The notes below the pieces were generated by a model. The model saw only the letters and a program-made list of their open reading frames with translations. It searched no databases and had not been told where the DNA came from. From the NCBI GenBank assembly GCA_905221605.1, contig CAJNDS010001668.1, forward strand, positions 794,276-858,275: DNA of 64,000 nucleotides. Direction: 5' to 3'. Each line of letters opens with the position of its first letter. The stretch's first letter is position 1. The DNA is from Symbiodinium natans. Lineage: Eukaryota; Sar; Dinophyceae; Suessiales; Symbiodiniaceae. Shown here one piece after another: positions 26,001 to 39,900 of the stretch. Position numbers and translations under genes: made by a program.

Positions 26001-29000
26001 TAAACCCGCAACCCTAAACCCGCAACCACCAACACAAACCAGCACCCAGTGCCGCCCAGTTGGTGCGAGAAGAGCGGCATCAGCCGGAATCGCGGCTACC
26101 GATGGAGGCCAGGGGAAAGGCTACACACAAGAAGCTCAGCAAACCCTTAAGCCCCTAAGATTTTAGGGCCAAAGCTTTATAGGGCCTAAGGCTTTGAGAA
26201 CCCGGCACCTGAAGCCTACGCCAAACAACTGTGTAAACTTAAGCTTCAAGTGCCGCCAAACCCTAAGCTCTAGAACGCGTAAGCACTAAAACCCGAGGTG
26301 AGGAGGACCTACAGGGTGGGGCCCCCTTACTATACTAACTGTAGTTAAGGGACTTATAACCTAACTTAGGGTCCTTATAACCCAATTTAGGGCCCCACCC
26401 TGTAGAGCCTCCATGCCCATGCCCAAACGCTCAACCCTAGAGCCCTGAACCGACATCAACCACATGGAATCCTGAACGGGGGGCCTTGCTCAGAAAGTGA
26501 GGGTTGAAGGGTTCAAGGGTCGAAAGGGATTAGTTAGGGGTTTAATGGTTTATAATGCTTAGGGGCTTATTAGGGCTTATATGGGTTTATAAGGATTTAA
26601 AGGTTCAAGGGTCTAGGGTTTGCACAGATACATTGTTTCATCCGGGTTCTTTTAAGGTTCTAAGGGTTCAAGGGTTAAGGGTTTAGGGCTGTCCGCCAGA
26701 GGACCTCGAACGATCGGCCGGACATGCAGATGAACGTGCCCGAGCTGGACAACCTCAGCATCCGAAGAGCGCTCAGGACGCCAAGTCCTCAAGGGTTTAG
26801 GGGTTTAAGGGGTTTAGGGGTTTAGGAGTTTAGGGGTTTGGGGTTTAGGGTGGGGGGGTTTAGGGTTTAAGCTTAGGGCTGTTGGGCTTCATATCTTAGG
26901 TTCCCTTTATACTAACAGTCCTCAATTGGGATTAAAGTACCCCCTGTTACAATCGCTATCAAGGACTGTCAGGAATTATAAGGGGGAACATCCCAACCCA
27001 TGAGACGATAAGAGGGTGGCTTTCGGGTTTGGAGTTTGGGCCCCCTAAACCCTAAACTGTTTGGGGCTTTTGGTGGGCATCGTCCTGAGGGCGCATCCAA
27101 TTTCTTTGGGCGTGCTCTGGGGGTTTAGGGTTCGGGTCTTGACTTGAAGCCAAGAAGTCAGCACACTTCGCTCTGTTCGAGAGTACAATCCCTGCAGATG
27201 CTCCCGTAAGGGTGTTTTTCATGTCCCCTGACATCTCAAAACCCCCCAAACCCATAAGATCTTAAACCTAGACCCTAAACCCCTAACCGCCAAATCCTAA
27301 ACCCAGACGCCTAGACCCCAAAACGCCGCAACCCTACCCCTAGGGTTTAGGGTGTACCCCAAATCCCCCAAATCCCCAGGAAACTGCTCCCAGACCCCCG
27401 CTCGCGCAGCCGCAGGAGCGTAGCACCTGCCCAGCGGAGGTGAGAGTCCTGGCGTGCCGTCGGTTTTGGGGTTTAGGGTTTAGGGTTCAGGGTTCAGGGT
27501 TTAGGGTTTAAGATTTAGGGCTAGGGTCTGGGGTTTAGGGTTTCGATGTTTGCGTTAGGGCTTTATGGGTCTAAGGGTTTTAGGGCTTATAGGGTTCCGG
27601 TTTCTAGGGTTGCTAGGGATTCTAGGGCTTCTTGAGATCAAAGGGTTTTGTAGGGCGTTTGAGGTTTTATGACGTTTTTCAAAGGGCATCCTCAAGGAAT
27701 TTAGAGGGTGTTGTAGACTTGATCATATAGACTGTCAGGTTTACAGGGCTGAGGGGCCATGTAGCCATAGGACGTGGAGCAGTCCATCTTGGAGACGAAG
27801 CTGGATGCTTGTCCTGCTGACGTATAACTCCCTGGTGCTTCGTAGGGATTGAGGGGACTAGAGCCCTATATTTCCCTAAACCCTAAACCCCAACCCTTCA
27901 AGGGAGTACATGGGTACCTCATTCCCTTTTTCCCTAGTAAGAAACAGATAAGGCCGTGGGCAAGCATAGGTATAGGGCTGCCCTGCCCTTCCTCTGGGCC
28001 GTGGCGAGGGTTTAGGGTTTAGGGTTTAGGGTTTAGGGTTTAGGGTTTGGGGTTTGGGGTTTGGGGTTTGGGGTTTGGGGTTTGGGGTTTGGGGTTTGGG
28101 GTTTGGGGTTTGGGGTTTGGGGTTTGGGGTGTAGGGTTTTAGGGTTTTAGGGTTTTAGGGTTTAGGGTTCAGGGTTCAGGGTTCAGGGTTCAAGGTTCAG
28201 GGTTTAGGGTTTAGGGTTTAGGCTTTAGGCTTTAGGCTTTAGGCTTTAGGGTTTAGGGTTTAGGGTACCTGTACTTGTAACTGTACTTATAACCATATTA
28301 GGGCACTTCTGGGGCTTATAGGTGGGTTATCAGTACATGTTATAATTGGTAACTAAGTACCATGAAGCTCCAAGTGGTTGTTGCCGACTTCCAGTGCCAG
28401 TTCCGGGCCGTCAGCAGCATTCCGAAAGGAAGCTCACGGTTTCTGGAATCCAAGCGCTTTGGCAAAGACCTGCTCCAAGATGTACAACGATAAGGCATTG
28501 TCTGCCCCCTCTGAAGAAGTTGATGAGAACTTCTAACCCTAAACCCTAAACCCTAAACCCTAAACCCTAAACCCTAAACCCTAAACCCTAAACCCTAAAC
28601 CCTCGCAACACCAGAGCCTTCCGCCTCTCAAGGTCCCTAGTTTAAGGGCTAGGATGTGGGAGTATGGGGGGGGGGGGGGGTGTATGGGGGTCCGATGATG
28701 CAAAACGGGCTTATGGGGTTTTTCGGGGGCTTTCACTGTTTCTCGGGCTCAGGGTTGACATGCGGCGTATCGATGGTCATGGGGTTTACAGTTTGGAGGG
28801 CCCTTAAACCCTAAGCTCTAAACCCTAAACCCTACACCCTAGACCCTAAACCCTCAACCCCCCTAAGGTGTGTAGGGCTTTTGTGGCTTATAGCGTTTAG
28901 GGCAGGTTGCTTGCCTTCGGGTCTAAATGAAACCCAAAAGGGTCTATGGTCCATTTACCAGAATTCTAGCATAGGGTATGTGACCTAATCTTTCCCTAAA

Positions 29001-32000
29001 CCCTAAACCCTAGACCTAGACCCTAAACTAAGTAGACCCAACTCAGGGTTTAGGGTTCAGGGTGTAGGGTTTAGGTTTAGAGGTCCATGCCCCTCTCTCG
29101 GGGTTGAGGGTTTAGGATTTAGGGTTGTGAGTTGTGAGGGTTTGGGGCATCTCTAGGTAGCGTTTTTTCGACAAGCCTCGACAGGAATTTCCTGGTCGTC
29201 GAGATCAAGTCCAACCTGCTTCCTGCCGAACGCAAGGAGCGTTTCCAAAAACCAAACCCCCAAAAAGCCCTTCAAACCTGAAAAACTCAACCCCCCTAAC
29301 CCCCTCACCCCTAACCGGCCCTAACCGGCCTCAACCGGCCTCAACCGGCACTCACCCCCCCCCCCCCCCACCCCTCACCCCCTAACCCCCCTCGCACACC
29401 CCTCCCTCCCCCCCCTTGAGCCCCCCCCCCCTAACCCCCCCCCTACCCCTCCCTAACCCCCCTCAACCCTCGAACCAGGAGCTGCTGGCCCGTTTTGGCG
29501 GTCCCCACTTCCGAAGAGTGGCGCAGGCGCGGGATTATTAGGGCTTCAAGTTTAGGATTTAGGGATTAAAGGAGGGACCCTTATAAGAGACCTTCAGGGT
29601 GATTTAGGGGCTAATTACTCAGGTTGTTAGGGATTAGAATTCAGAACAATGGGCCGATACACTCTTAAAATTCCTGAAGCCTGGGTTCGTAGGTCATGGT
29701 TATTAGTTATGGTTCCAGCTATGTTTAGGGTTTAGGGCTTTGGGCTTAGGGTTTAGGGTTTAGGGCTTAGGGTTTCCCCTGACTTTCTGGGCGGCGGGAT
29801 TCGTTTCGATAAGCACACCTCTTGGAAGGAGCTGTTTTTGGTGGCGAGAAAAGAAACCCAAGAGCTGCTCTTCCGAACCCAAGAAGAATTGGAAGCACCA
29901 AAAAGGCACTAAAACCGCATAAACGCCTTAACCTGGAAGCTCAAAATTCTTAAGCCGCTGGCTTTGCCCAACCAAACCCTAAACCCGAAGTCCGCATGAC
30001 CGATTGCATACACCGTAAACCCTAAGCCCTCAACCCTACACCCTAAGCCCTAAACCCTAAACCCTACACCCTACACTCTAAACCCTAAACCCTAAATCCT
30101 AAACCCTAAGCCCTAAACCCTAAACCCTAAACCCTAAACACCCAAACCCTAAACCCTAGCCTATTTCTAAGACTGAGAAGCCGCTGCAGGTCATGGCCGG
30201 GGATCCCACCGCCGACTTCAAGAAGCGGACACAGGATGGGGTGCCGTGAAGAAGTGTGTGCTTATGGTTTAGGGTATAGGGCTTAGGGGTTTTGGGGTTT
30301 TGGGGTTTAGGGTATCGGGTTTAGGGTGTAGGGTTTAGGGCTCTATTTTCAGGATCCCTTATCCTCGTAAACCCCCAAGTCTTCAGGATTTGGGTTTTGG
30401 GGTTTCGGGTTTAGGGTCAGTGTAGGATCCTATTTTTGGGGGTTTGGGGGTAAATTTAGGGGTTTGGGTGTAGGTAGGGCTCGTTTAGGGTCAGTGTAGG
30501 ATCCTTTTTTTTTTTTGTTGTTGGGGGGGGGGGGGGGGGTTAGGGCGTTAGGGGTTTTGGTGGGTAGGTAGGCTGTGGGAGCCTTTCAAGTGAATCGTGT
30601 GGGTGTAGTGTTCGGGGTTTGGATTTCGGGGTATCCAGGGATTCAAACTCGTACCCCAAAGGTTCGCCTCACTATATCCAAAATATGGCCCTTCTATTCC
30701 CTTAGGGATCCTTCAAAAGGGAACCCCTAGAGGGTAGAGTTTAGAAAGTTTCTTTGCGTGGCCCTTTTTGGAGCGGGGTCGATCGTAAAAGTGTGTTTCT
30801 TATCCGGTCCTGCACATGCAATGCCAAGGGCTCAAGGTTTTTGAGGCTTCAGGTTTTTGAGGCTTCACTGCTAGGTAGGCCCTTGGGACATTTTGGATGT
30901 TCCCTTGTAGGGGTTTAAGGGGGTCATATCTGGGAATATTAACCCTAAACCCTAAACCCTGAACCCTAAACTCTAAGAATCTTTTCCAGAGGGTTTTTCA
31001 GGGCCATCCGAGACTGCGTGAACTGGAGGAGCTCCTCTTGAAGCAGAAGCAAGAGAAGGCATTGGAAGTCGTTTTTTCAGGGCATAAACCGTAAGGGTCC
31101 ATGTACCTAAATGGGGAATACTTGGGCCTTAAAGTACCTCCTATTTATGGACTTTGGGTCCCAAGTACATCATAGTGGGTACATGGACCCTGAGGGTAAA
31201 CCCTTATCTCTAAATCCTGAACCCTAAACTCTGGCAGCTTTGCAGGGGTTTGGGTTCTGAGGTTTGGAGATGGTCCGTTCTCGTTCCCGGAATTCGGAGC
31301 AGGCATGTGGGGTAGATGATCCCGATTGCCGCGCAATCTCCCTAAAGCCTAAACCCCGAGCCCCAACTCCGAAACCCAACCCCACACCCCAACCCCAAGC
31401 CCTAAACCCTACATGTTGAGGGCTCGGGGATTTGGAGCTTGTTCCAAGACCAGGTGAACGCAGAGTTTGAGCTGCAGCAGGCTCGCAGCTGCATTTGATG
31501 AACCCTAAATCCTAAACCCTAGAATTCGGGACTATGTACTACAAAGAGCCCAGCTAGGGAAGAGGACCTGTCTATCGACTCTACTCAGAGTCCCGAGGTT
31601 CATGACGACGCATACCTAAGTTAGAGGAATAATGCCCTAAGGCTCCAAGGACCCTCCTACAGAGGGACTGGTACCTGCTAGGAAGGGATCTGGGGTCTCA
31701 ATTTTGCGGGCCCACGAGCATTGGGTGGTAGTTCTCTAAGTTAGGATCCCTTGTCCCCTTTCCCTCAGGGTCCGTGTGCCTAAAGAGAGTAGACTTGAGC
31801 CTTAACGTACCTCCTACGTAAGGAGTTTGGGGCCCAAGTTTTTTTCAATAAGGGTCTCGGTGAGCAGGTCACAGGAGGGTCTAGGGGTTTGGGGTAATTA
31901 CCAGGGTCCACTCGAAAAAAGAATGCTTGCGCCCCCGAAGAATCAACATGGCTGTTGCTCAGACTCACTCCTATCAGCAGCCGACTCACGATCTGTACGC

Positions 32001-33815
32001 GGGTTAGGGGTGTAGCAGGGCTTCGGAATATACAGCCATCAACGCAACACGCAGAATCTCCGAAACTAGGACCCAGTGGTGGCCTTCTTTCATTAAGTGC
32101 TGGGGAACCAGAAGCCCGAGTAAACCCTAAACCCTACACCCTAAACCTTGTACAAGCATGGCCTGCGGCTCCAAGCTTAGGCGGAGGAAGTGCGAAAGCA
32201 CTTGGCCGAGAAGAAAGAGAAGGCGGGGGTTTCGGATTTTGTGGTTTGTGGTCCGGGGCTACTTGCTTAAGAACCAAAAGTTCAGGATATATTCCCTTTG
32301 TATTGCCCTTGGAAGGAAGAAAATATTTTTTTTTGGGGTGTTCTGCCCTAAGGTTCCAAAAACCCTCCCATAGATGGACTGGTACCTCCTGAAGGGATCT
32401 GGTGTCTCTGAGGGTACATCCATATGGTCCCTAACCTCCTACAAAGGGTTCTGATGTATGGGCCCTTAATGAATTTGTATAGGGTATATAAGGGCTATAT
32501 ACGGGGTACCCGTTTACGGGCCCATATTCAGGGACCATGTACCTACCCTAAGCCTCAATTCCTGCGGTTTTGATGAGGGCCCACGAGCCTTGGGGTCGGG
32601 TGCAACCTTTCGGACAAAACCGGCCCTCAACGGGCCCAATATAGGGGTCGGAATAGTTAGTAAGATTATCCACCTATGGTCCCATTATAGTTATACTGTA
32701 ATAACCCTCCAAAACCCTATTCCTAAACCCTAAACCCTAAACCCTAAACCCCTAATTATTCAGGCTCCTACATGATGGCCCACGGAAAGCTTTGATCCCG
32801 AATCTACGTTTCACGTCGTCCGGGGAGTCCGACCTGACGGCAGAGAAATAGACCTCAAACTATAACTAAACAGGGCCCCGCTTTTTTGCGTTTGTATACA
32901 TTCAAGTACACTTAACTATGCAGGCCCCTTTAATTGTGTATAGATTTAATCTCCTCCCCCTACTATTATCCCCCCCCCGCCGCCCGCTGCCCCCTGACAT
33001 AAAAAACTCCCGTATTCGAGTACATGGGTATTAAATATTCGGGGGGTTGGGGGGGTGTAGTGTTTGCGCGTAAATTTAGGTGGTACACTTCCTAAGTCAG
33101 GGGTCTTGAGCCAAACAATCCAAAGCTCTATCCAGTTGCCTTCGACCAGCATGCGCAGGTTTAGGGTTTAGGGTTTAGGGTTCGGGGTTTAGGGTTTAGG
33201 GTTCGGGGTTTAGGGTTTAGGGTTTGGGGTTTGGGGTTTGGGGTTTGGGGTTTAGGGGGCTGAAGGGTTCAGATTTTGCTTGTCCCTCGACCTGAAACCC
33301 CGAATAGTTCAATCCCAAACCCTGAAACCCTAAGAACCACACCAGGAGCTGCTGCGAGCAGCCAAGAAGGCGCCGAGTCGGATTTAGGGTTTAGGGTTTA
33401 GGGTTTAGGGTTCAGGGTTTAGGGTTTAGGGCGTAGGGCCCTCCACTCTGAGTACTTTTCAAGATTCGCTCGGAGTAGGGTTTAGGGATTTGGGAATGGG
33501 GTCCTTCATCAACTTGGACAGCATACCTGGACAAGCAACCCTGAACCCTAAACCTCAAACCCTAAACCCTAAACCCTAAACCCTAAACCCTAAACCCTAA
33601 ACCCTAAACCCTAACCCCAAGCCCAAAACAGCAGCCCCAAGTCCTGGAAGCCCTTGAGCCCTGTTGGAAGTGTTCCGGTGCTTCGCAGGGAAGGCCGGAT
33701 GTGACGTATCATGCCTGAGTCGGTATCGTGCGGGTTTAGGGTTTAGGGTTTAGGGTTCAGTGTTTAGGGTTCAGGGTATAGTCATCATCATCATCATCAA
33801 CATCATCATCATCGT

Positions 33816-33902
<87 letters not shown>

Positions 33903-36900
33903 GATGTGCTCCCTCGTTCGAGGGATCACCAGCATCAGGTAAGCATCTGCGGGCTGGCTCAGCGTCTTGAGCGCTTCGTGACTTCGTGAGCCGGGGTTTG
34001 CCGTTTATTCGGCAGATACTCTAGCTCATGTGAGTATCTAACCCTTCAACCCTAAACCTTAGACCCTGGGGCCTATAGGCCCATTTCTAGTTTTCGGGTC
34101 AGGATCCCTCTCTGAGGCCAACCTGGTACCTTGCTTCTTCTCCTAGGGTGCTGGGCAGCCTAAGGAGTTGAACGCCCACTTTGTCGTTTCCCCTTCGTTT
34201 CTCTGAGTAGGTTCAAGAAGGCAGAACTACTGCCTTTTGCAGTACCGAAATCCCTAAACCCCAAACCCCTGAAACCTTGACCCTAAAACCCTAAACTAAA
34301 CCAACGCACAGTACCCAACCCTCACGTCTGAAAACCCTCACAACCCTACAATACTCCCCCCCCTCGCCCCAGACAAGCCATAAGCCATGTTAAAAGCCAA
34401 GCCTTATGCATAACCCAAGTAGAACCCAGGCTGCTTATGGAGACTTACAATGCAGGTCATCTCCACAGTGCTGCGTAATAAAAATGCACCAGCGGCCTCC
34501 AAGTAAACCCCCCCCGCGGGTTTAGGTTCGGGCCCTAAACCCTAAACCCTAAACCCTAAACCCTAAACCCTAAACCCTAAACCCTAAACCCTAAACCCTA
34601 AACCCTAAACCCTAAACCCTAAACCCTAAACCCTAAACCCTAAACCCTAAACCCTAAACCCTAAACCCTAAACCCTATACTAACAGGCCTGAATCGATAT
34701 CATAATGGGGGTACGATAATCCCTATTAAGGACTGTTAGTATAAGGGGGCACATCCCAAGTTTCCTGTTTTTTTACAGCCCTCCTCCCTCCTCCAAACTC
34801 GAAACCCTATGGGCCCCTAAACCCTAAGCCCTAAGCCCTAAACCCTAAACCCTAAACCCTAAACCCTAAACCCCTACGTCCAGCATCTTGTGGCGAGGCA
34901 CGACGCGAGGCTGCCGAGGCGGCGCGACAGGCTCGGCATCGGGTCTAGGGTTTTAGGGTTTTAGGGTTTTAGGGTTTTAGGGTTTTAGGGTTTTAGGGTT
35001 TTAGGGTTCTAGGGTTCTAGGGTTTTAGGGTTTTAGGGTTTGAGGGTTTGAGGGTTTGAGGGTTTGAGGGTTTGAGGGTTTGAGGGTTTGAGGGTTTTAG
35101 GGTTTTAGGGTTTTAGGGTTTTAGGGTTTTAGGGTTTTAGGGTTTTAGGGGATTTGGGGATTTGGGGATTAGGGGTTTAGGGGTTTAGGGGGTTTAGGGG
35201 CTTAGGGTTCTAGGACTTTAGGACTTTAGGGTTTTTGGGTTTTTGGGTTTTTTGGGTTTTTGGGTTTTTGGGTTTTGGGTTTTTGGGTTTTTGGGTTTTG
35301 GGGTTTTTGGGTTTTGGGGTTTTGTACACTTTTCGGGATGCTACAATCCCCTATAGAACTGAACAAGCCTTGTTTTCAGACACAGGTTGCAACTGCTAGT
35401 GCTCACTACCTAAACTCTAAACCCTGTCGCTGTATAGGGTAGTTGTTTCTCTGCTTCGCCGCGGCCCGGAGTTCAAGTACGTTCACTTAGTAGCTGAGTG
35501 AGTACACTTTACACTTTTTGGGATACAATAATCTCTACAAACTAAAAGTGTACACTTTGGGGGGGGGGTGGGGCTTATGAACTGAGCAACTAAGTATAAA
35601 AGCACCGGCTTTGGGCACATTTTCCTGATACTGAGGGAGCTGATTGGCGGTGCGATTGGGACATTTGGATTAAAGAAGGAGGCGCTACCGGCAGGCGCTT
35701 GTGCCAGCTACCACCTACGCCACAAACACAGAGACACGCTCTCTGTGCTCATGTGTGGTTCATTCTCCCAGAAGATTTGTGGTTTAGCGAGTCAGGGTTA
35801 GCTTACCATTCAGGATTTCGGGGTCCAGGGTCCCGGATAGGGCGGATAGGGTATGTGACAGCTATTTGTGCATCATGTTCTAGTATTCCCGTCTTCTGTA
35901 CATGTAGATCTTTTTGGCGAGCGATGAATGTTTGCACGCTTTTGCCATCATCTGTAGACCAATTCAGGGCTTTGGTCAGCCTCAGTACGTAAGACTCGCT
36001 GATTTTCAAGAAGTGGGCCCGAGGGTTGTGCCGTCTGATGTAGTCAGGATCTCCTCAGAAGAATGCTTAGATCGCTGGCTCATGAAGAACCGACATGCGA
36101 ACATGTGTGGGTTGCTGCAAGCACCTTTGCTGGGCCGGGTGTTGTTGCAAAAGTTCGTGGGCTTTTTTCCCGGAAGCAAGCGAAGTCGGCCTGCAAGTAT
36201 CTTCAGTCCAAGCTAAGACTTCCCACGCACCCACCCCACACCGGATTGCTGCGCTCCTGTGATTTTCGAGAGCTTCAAATCTCGACTGGGGAGGTTACAG
36301 GAGGAACGAAGATAAGCTTCAATGACCCAGGGTCAGGGTCCTCGAGTTTTGCTTGCACAGCTCGCGCGCAAGAAAGACGTGTTCGCATGCATTGTCAATG
36401 GGCTGTCCCGCACCTGGCGAACAACAAGCTGTTGCTCGAAGCCCCATTCCGCAGGCTCGCACTCAGAGCACTCAACGATTGTAGCGTGCCATACACTTGT
36501 GTGTGAACTTTCGAGACATCTGTCGTTCGGTTTCACTTTGGCCACCCGAAGTCCTAAGCCTTAAACCCTAAACCCGCCCGAAACCCTGCAGAAACCCAAA
36601 CCTTAAGACCCTAAGCCCTAAACCCTAAACCGCAATTTGTAAGCGCGTGCTTCTGCCGGACCTTGGTGCTTCAGAGAAAAAACAGAGAAAGCTTCCTACG
36701 CCCCTACGCATCAGACGGGGCTTGGCCCGGCCGCACTTTAGAAGCGGTTTAGGGTTTAGGTAGTATATGGGGGGGTTTATGGTGTTAGGGGCGGTCCTCA
36801 TTATAAGGGGTTGAGGTATATTTTCGGGGCCCCGTATTTTCGTAAACCCCAGATGTCCCTGAAGTCCCTGAAAGCAACATCTCGAAAACTAAACTTTGAA

Positions 36901-39900
36901 CCCCACGAACATGTATAGTTTTGGGGTCCTTATTCAAGGCTCGAGTGATCTAATTGTTAGGTCCCAGGACCCTAAACCCTAAACCCTAAACCCTAAACCA
37001 GGAAGTATAGGGCTGGTTTGGAACATTTTTCCACACATCACCTGGAACTGGCGAAGGCCGAAGTCGAGCGCCGCGCAGCAGCGGGCGAGGCGGACGTTCT
37101 ACCAGGTTAGGGTTTAGGGTTTAGGGTTTAGGGTTTAGGGTTTAGGGTTTAGGGTTTAGGGTTTAGGGTTTAGGGTTTAGGGTTACCAGGTTCTCAAAAA
37201 GTAGGCTACCATAAGAGGGTTGTACAGAATTATGAATTGGGTTTAGGGTTTAGGATTTAGGGTTTCGGGTTTAGGGTGTAGGGTTTAGGGTTTAGGGTTT
37301 AGGGTTTTATAGAATCTTGTGTACGTATACATGTCACAGTAAGGTTGCTGCTAAGGCAAATACTAAGTCATATCTGTCTGTAGTATGGTAACTTCCTGTA
37401 AGCTCCTGAAAAAAGACTCATTCGGCGGGAGGGTGACGACTTTGGATTCCCAAATCCGCAAGCCCTAGGCCCTGGACCCAAACCTCAAAACTTGCAAAAC
37501 CTAAACGCTAAACCCCTAAACCCGTAAAACCGCCAATCACCCGGGATATTATTATTACGAAGTGAAGTACATGTGAACACAGTTATAAATGAAGTGCATG
37601 AACTGTGTGAGCATGAATGAACGAAGTGGGGCCTTTGGTGGATTGGTTAATAAGTCCAGGGTTAATAGTACGTAGTGAGCAATATTAATTGATTTACAAG
37701 GAGTGAAGCGTACGCGTGAAATCAATTAAGATGTGAACGAAGTGGGGCGCTCATTTAATATTTTACAGGCGCCCCATTCATTATATTAATATCGCACGGG
37801 CTTTATATTAACTAGCCCGTATTATTGTATGTGCAAGGAATTTAAGACGCGCGAAATACAATAATGGAGAGAACGAAGTGAAACAAAGGATTTTAAGGGG
37901 GCCACAATATTATTATTACAAAAGCCCCCTTAATAGTAAAACAACCAAAAGATAGGAAAGTTATTCCTGATCCAATAGATGACAGGGAATTCCAGGAATT
38001 AAAAGAATCTGGAAAGGATGGGATTCTTCTTGGCATAACATTAAATCCTAAGAAATGCATTGGGGAAAAGGTAAGAAGAATACCAATAGATATTAAATGT
38101 AGATGAAAAAGAGAAAGTGTACTAGAGGATGAAAGTAATAAATTCTTAGTACCAACAATCTTTTCTCCATTAAAAATTATTCCAGAGAAGATAGAAATTA
38201 TAGCTCCTAAAGAAAGAACAAAATGAAAATGTGCTACAACATAATATGTATCATGTAATCCTAGATCTACTGCAGCATTTCCAAGAATTATTCCTGTAGA
38301 ACCACCTATAGTAAACATTAATAAAAGAGATGTGAGAAGAAGACAGAACTAATTCTAAGGTGTAATAATGGTGGATTTCCAAAAAAGCCAATTAAAGATT
38401 TTTGTACCAGTTGGTAAGGATATTAAGATTGTAACTCCTGTAAAATAAGCTCTTGTATCACTTTCTAAACCTACAGTATACATATGATGCCCCCAAACAA
38501 GACTTCCAAGAAGAGAAATAGATGACATGGCAAAGATCATTGATTGGTTACCAAAGATTATTAATTGTAAAATCCCAGAAATTATTATGGAAATGATCCC
38601 AAATGCAGGAATTATTAAGATGTAAACTTCTGGATGTCCAAAAAACCAAAATAAATGTTGATAGAATATAGGATCCCCTCCAAATATAGGATCAAAGAAA
38701 AGTGTATTAGAATGAAGATCACCCAATATTAAAAGAAGTGTACCAGATAAGATTGGTAATGTTAATAAAAGCATGAAAGCTGTAATCAAGAAAGCCCAAG
38801 GAAATAATGGGATAGTCTTTAATGTCAGATAATAAGATCTCAGATTTAGAATTGTTGTCCAAAAGTTAAGAGATGTAAGACATGAAGATATACCAGAGAT
38901 TAATAATCCAAATATAAAATTTCCTGTACTTGAAGGTGATAAAGTCATAAAAGAAGTGGATAATGGTGGAAAAAATGTTCATCCTGTACCACCTCCAAAT
39001 TCTGAGATGCCCTAAACCCTAAACCCCAAACCCTAAACCCCACACCCTAGACCCTAAACCCTTAGCCTGAAACCCTAAACGCGTCCGAGGAGCCCCTCAA
39101 GGATGACGAGATGAAAGTTCCAGAGGCATCCCCCTTGTGGCACGTGATGTGTTTAGGGTTTGGGGTTTGGGTTAGGGGTGTAGGGTTTGGGGTTTGGGGT
39201 TCAGGGTTCAGGGTTTAGGGTTTGGGGTTTTGGGGTTTGGGGTTTGGGGTGTGGGGCATAGGGTTGTCCTAATACTGTAGTGCCAGGGTGCGAGCAGGAA
39301 ATGCCCATGCGGCCTGCATTCATAACCCGAAGCCCCAAAAGCCCTCAACCAACCCTGCAAAGAGCCGCGTTGTGCCCTAAACCTAAACCCTAAACCCCAA
39401 ACCCAAAACCCCAAACCCCAAACCCTAAACCCTGAACCCTGAACCCTGAACCCCAAAACCGAAGGAGGAGGAGCCAAATGAGCCGATGGTGGATCCCGCG
39501 CAGGCTGGACTTCGGCGGTTGAGAAGGCTTAATATACAGGGGTCGGAATAACTTGCTGTTGGTTAGTAGGGTTTAGGGGGTTTAGGGTTTAGGGTTTAGG
39601 GTTTAGGGGTCGGAATAAGTGGGGAAAGAGGGAATGAGGTATCCTCTACGGGATTATTTAGGGTACAGCATTCCCTCTTTCCCTACTAACCAACAGTAAG
39701 ATACTTTCGTATAGTATTCCCTTAGGGTCCCTTATAAGTATACTATAAGAACCCCACCCTAAAACCCTATTCTAAAAATGAAGGCCCTTTAAGCGGATTA
39801 GTGAGCAAAGACCTGAATCAATTACCAGCCTGTGAAGGTGATTTCAGAGTCTACGAATATACTACGAAGAGAGAAGTGAATCAGAGAACGAGATGAAGAT

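Noticed and set aside
29351-29462. Poly-C/CCCTAA tract as a regulatory element
   Set aside because: Looks like degenerate repeat or sequencing slippage; nothing specific can be supported.
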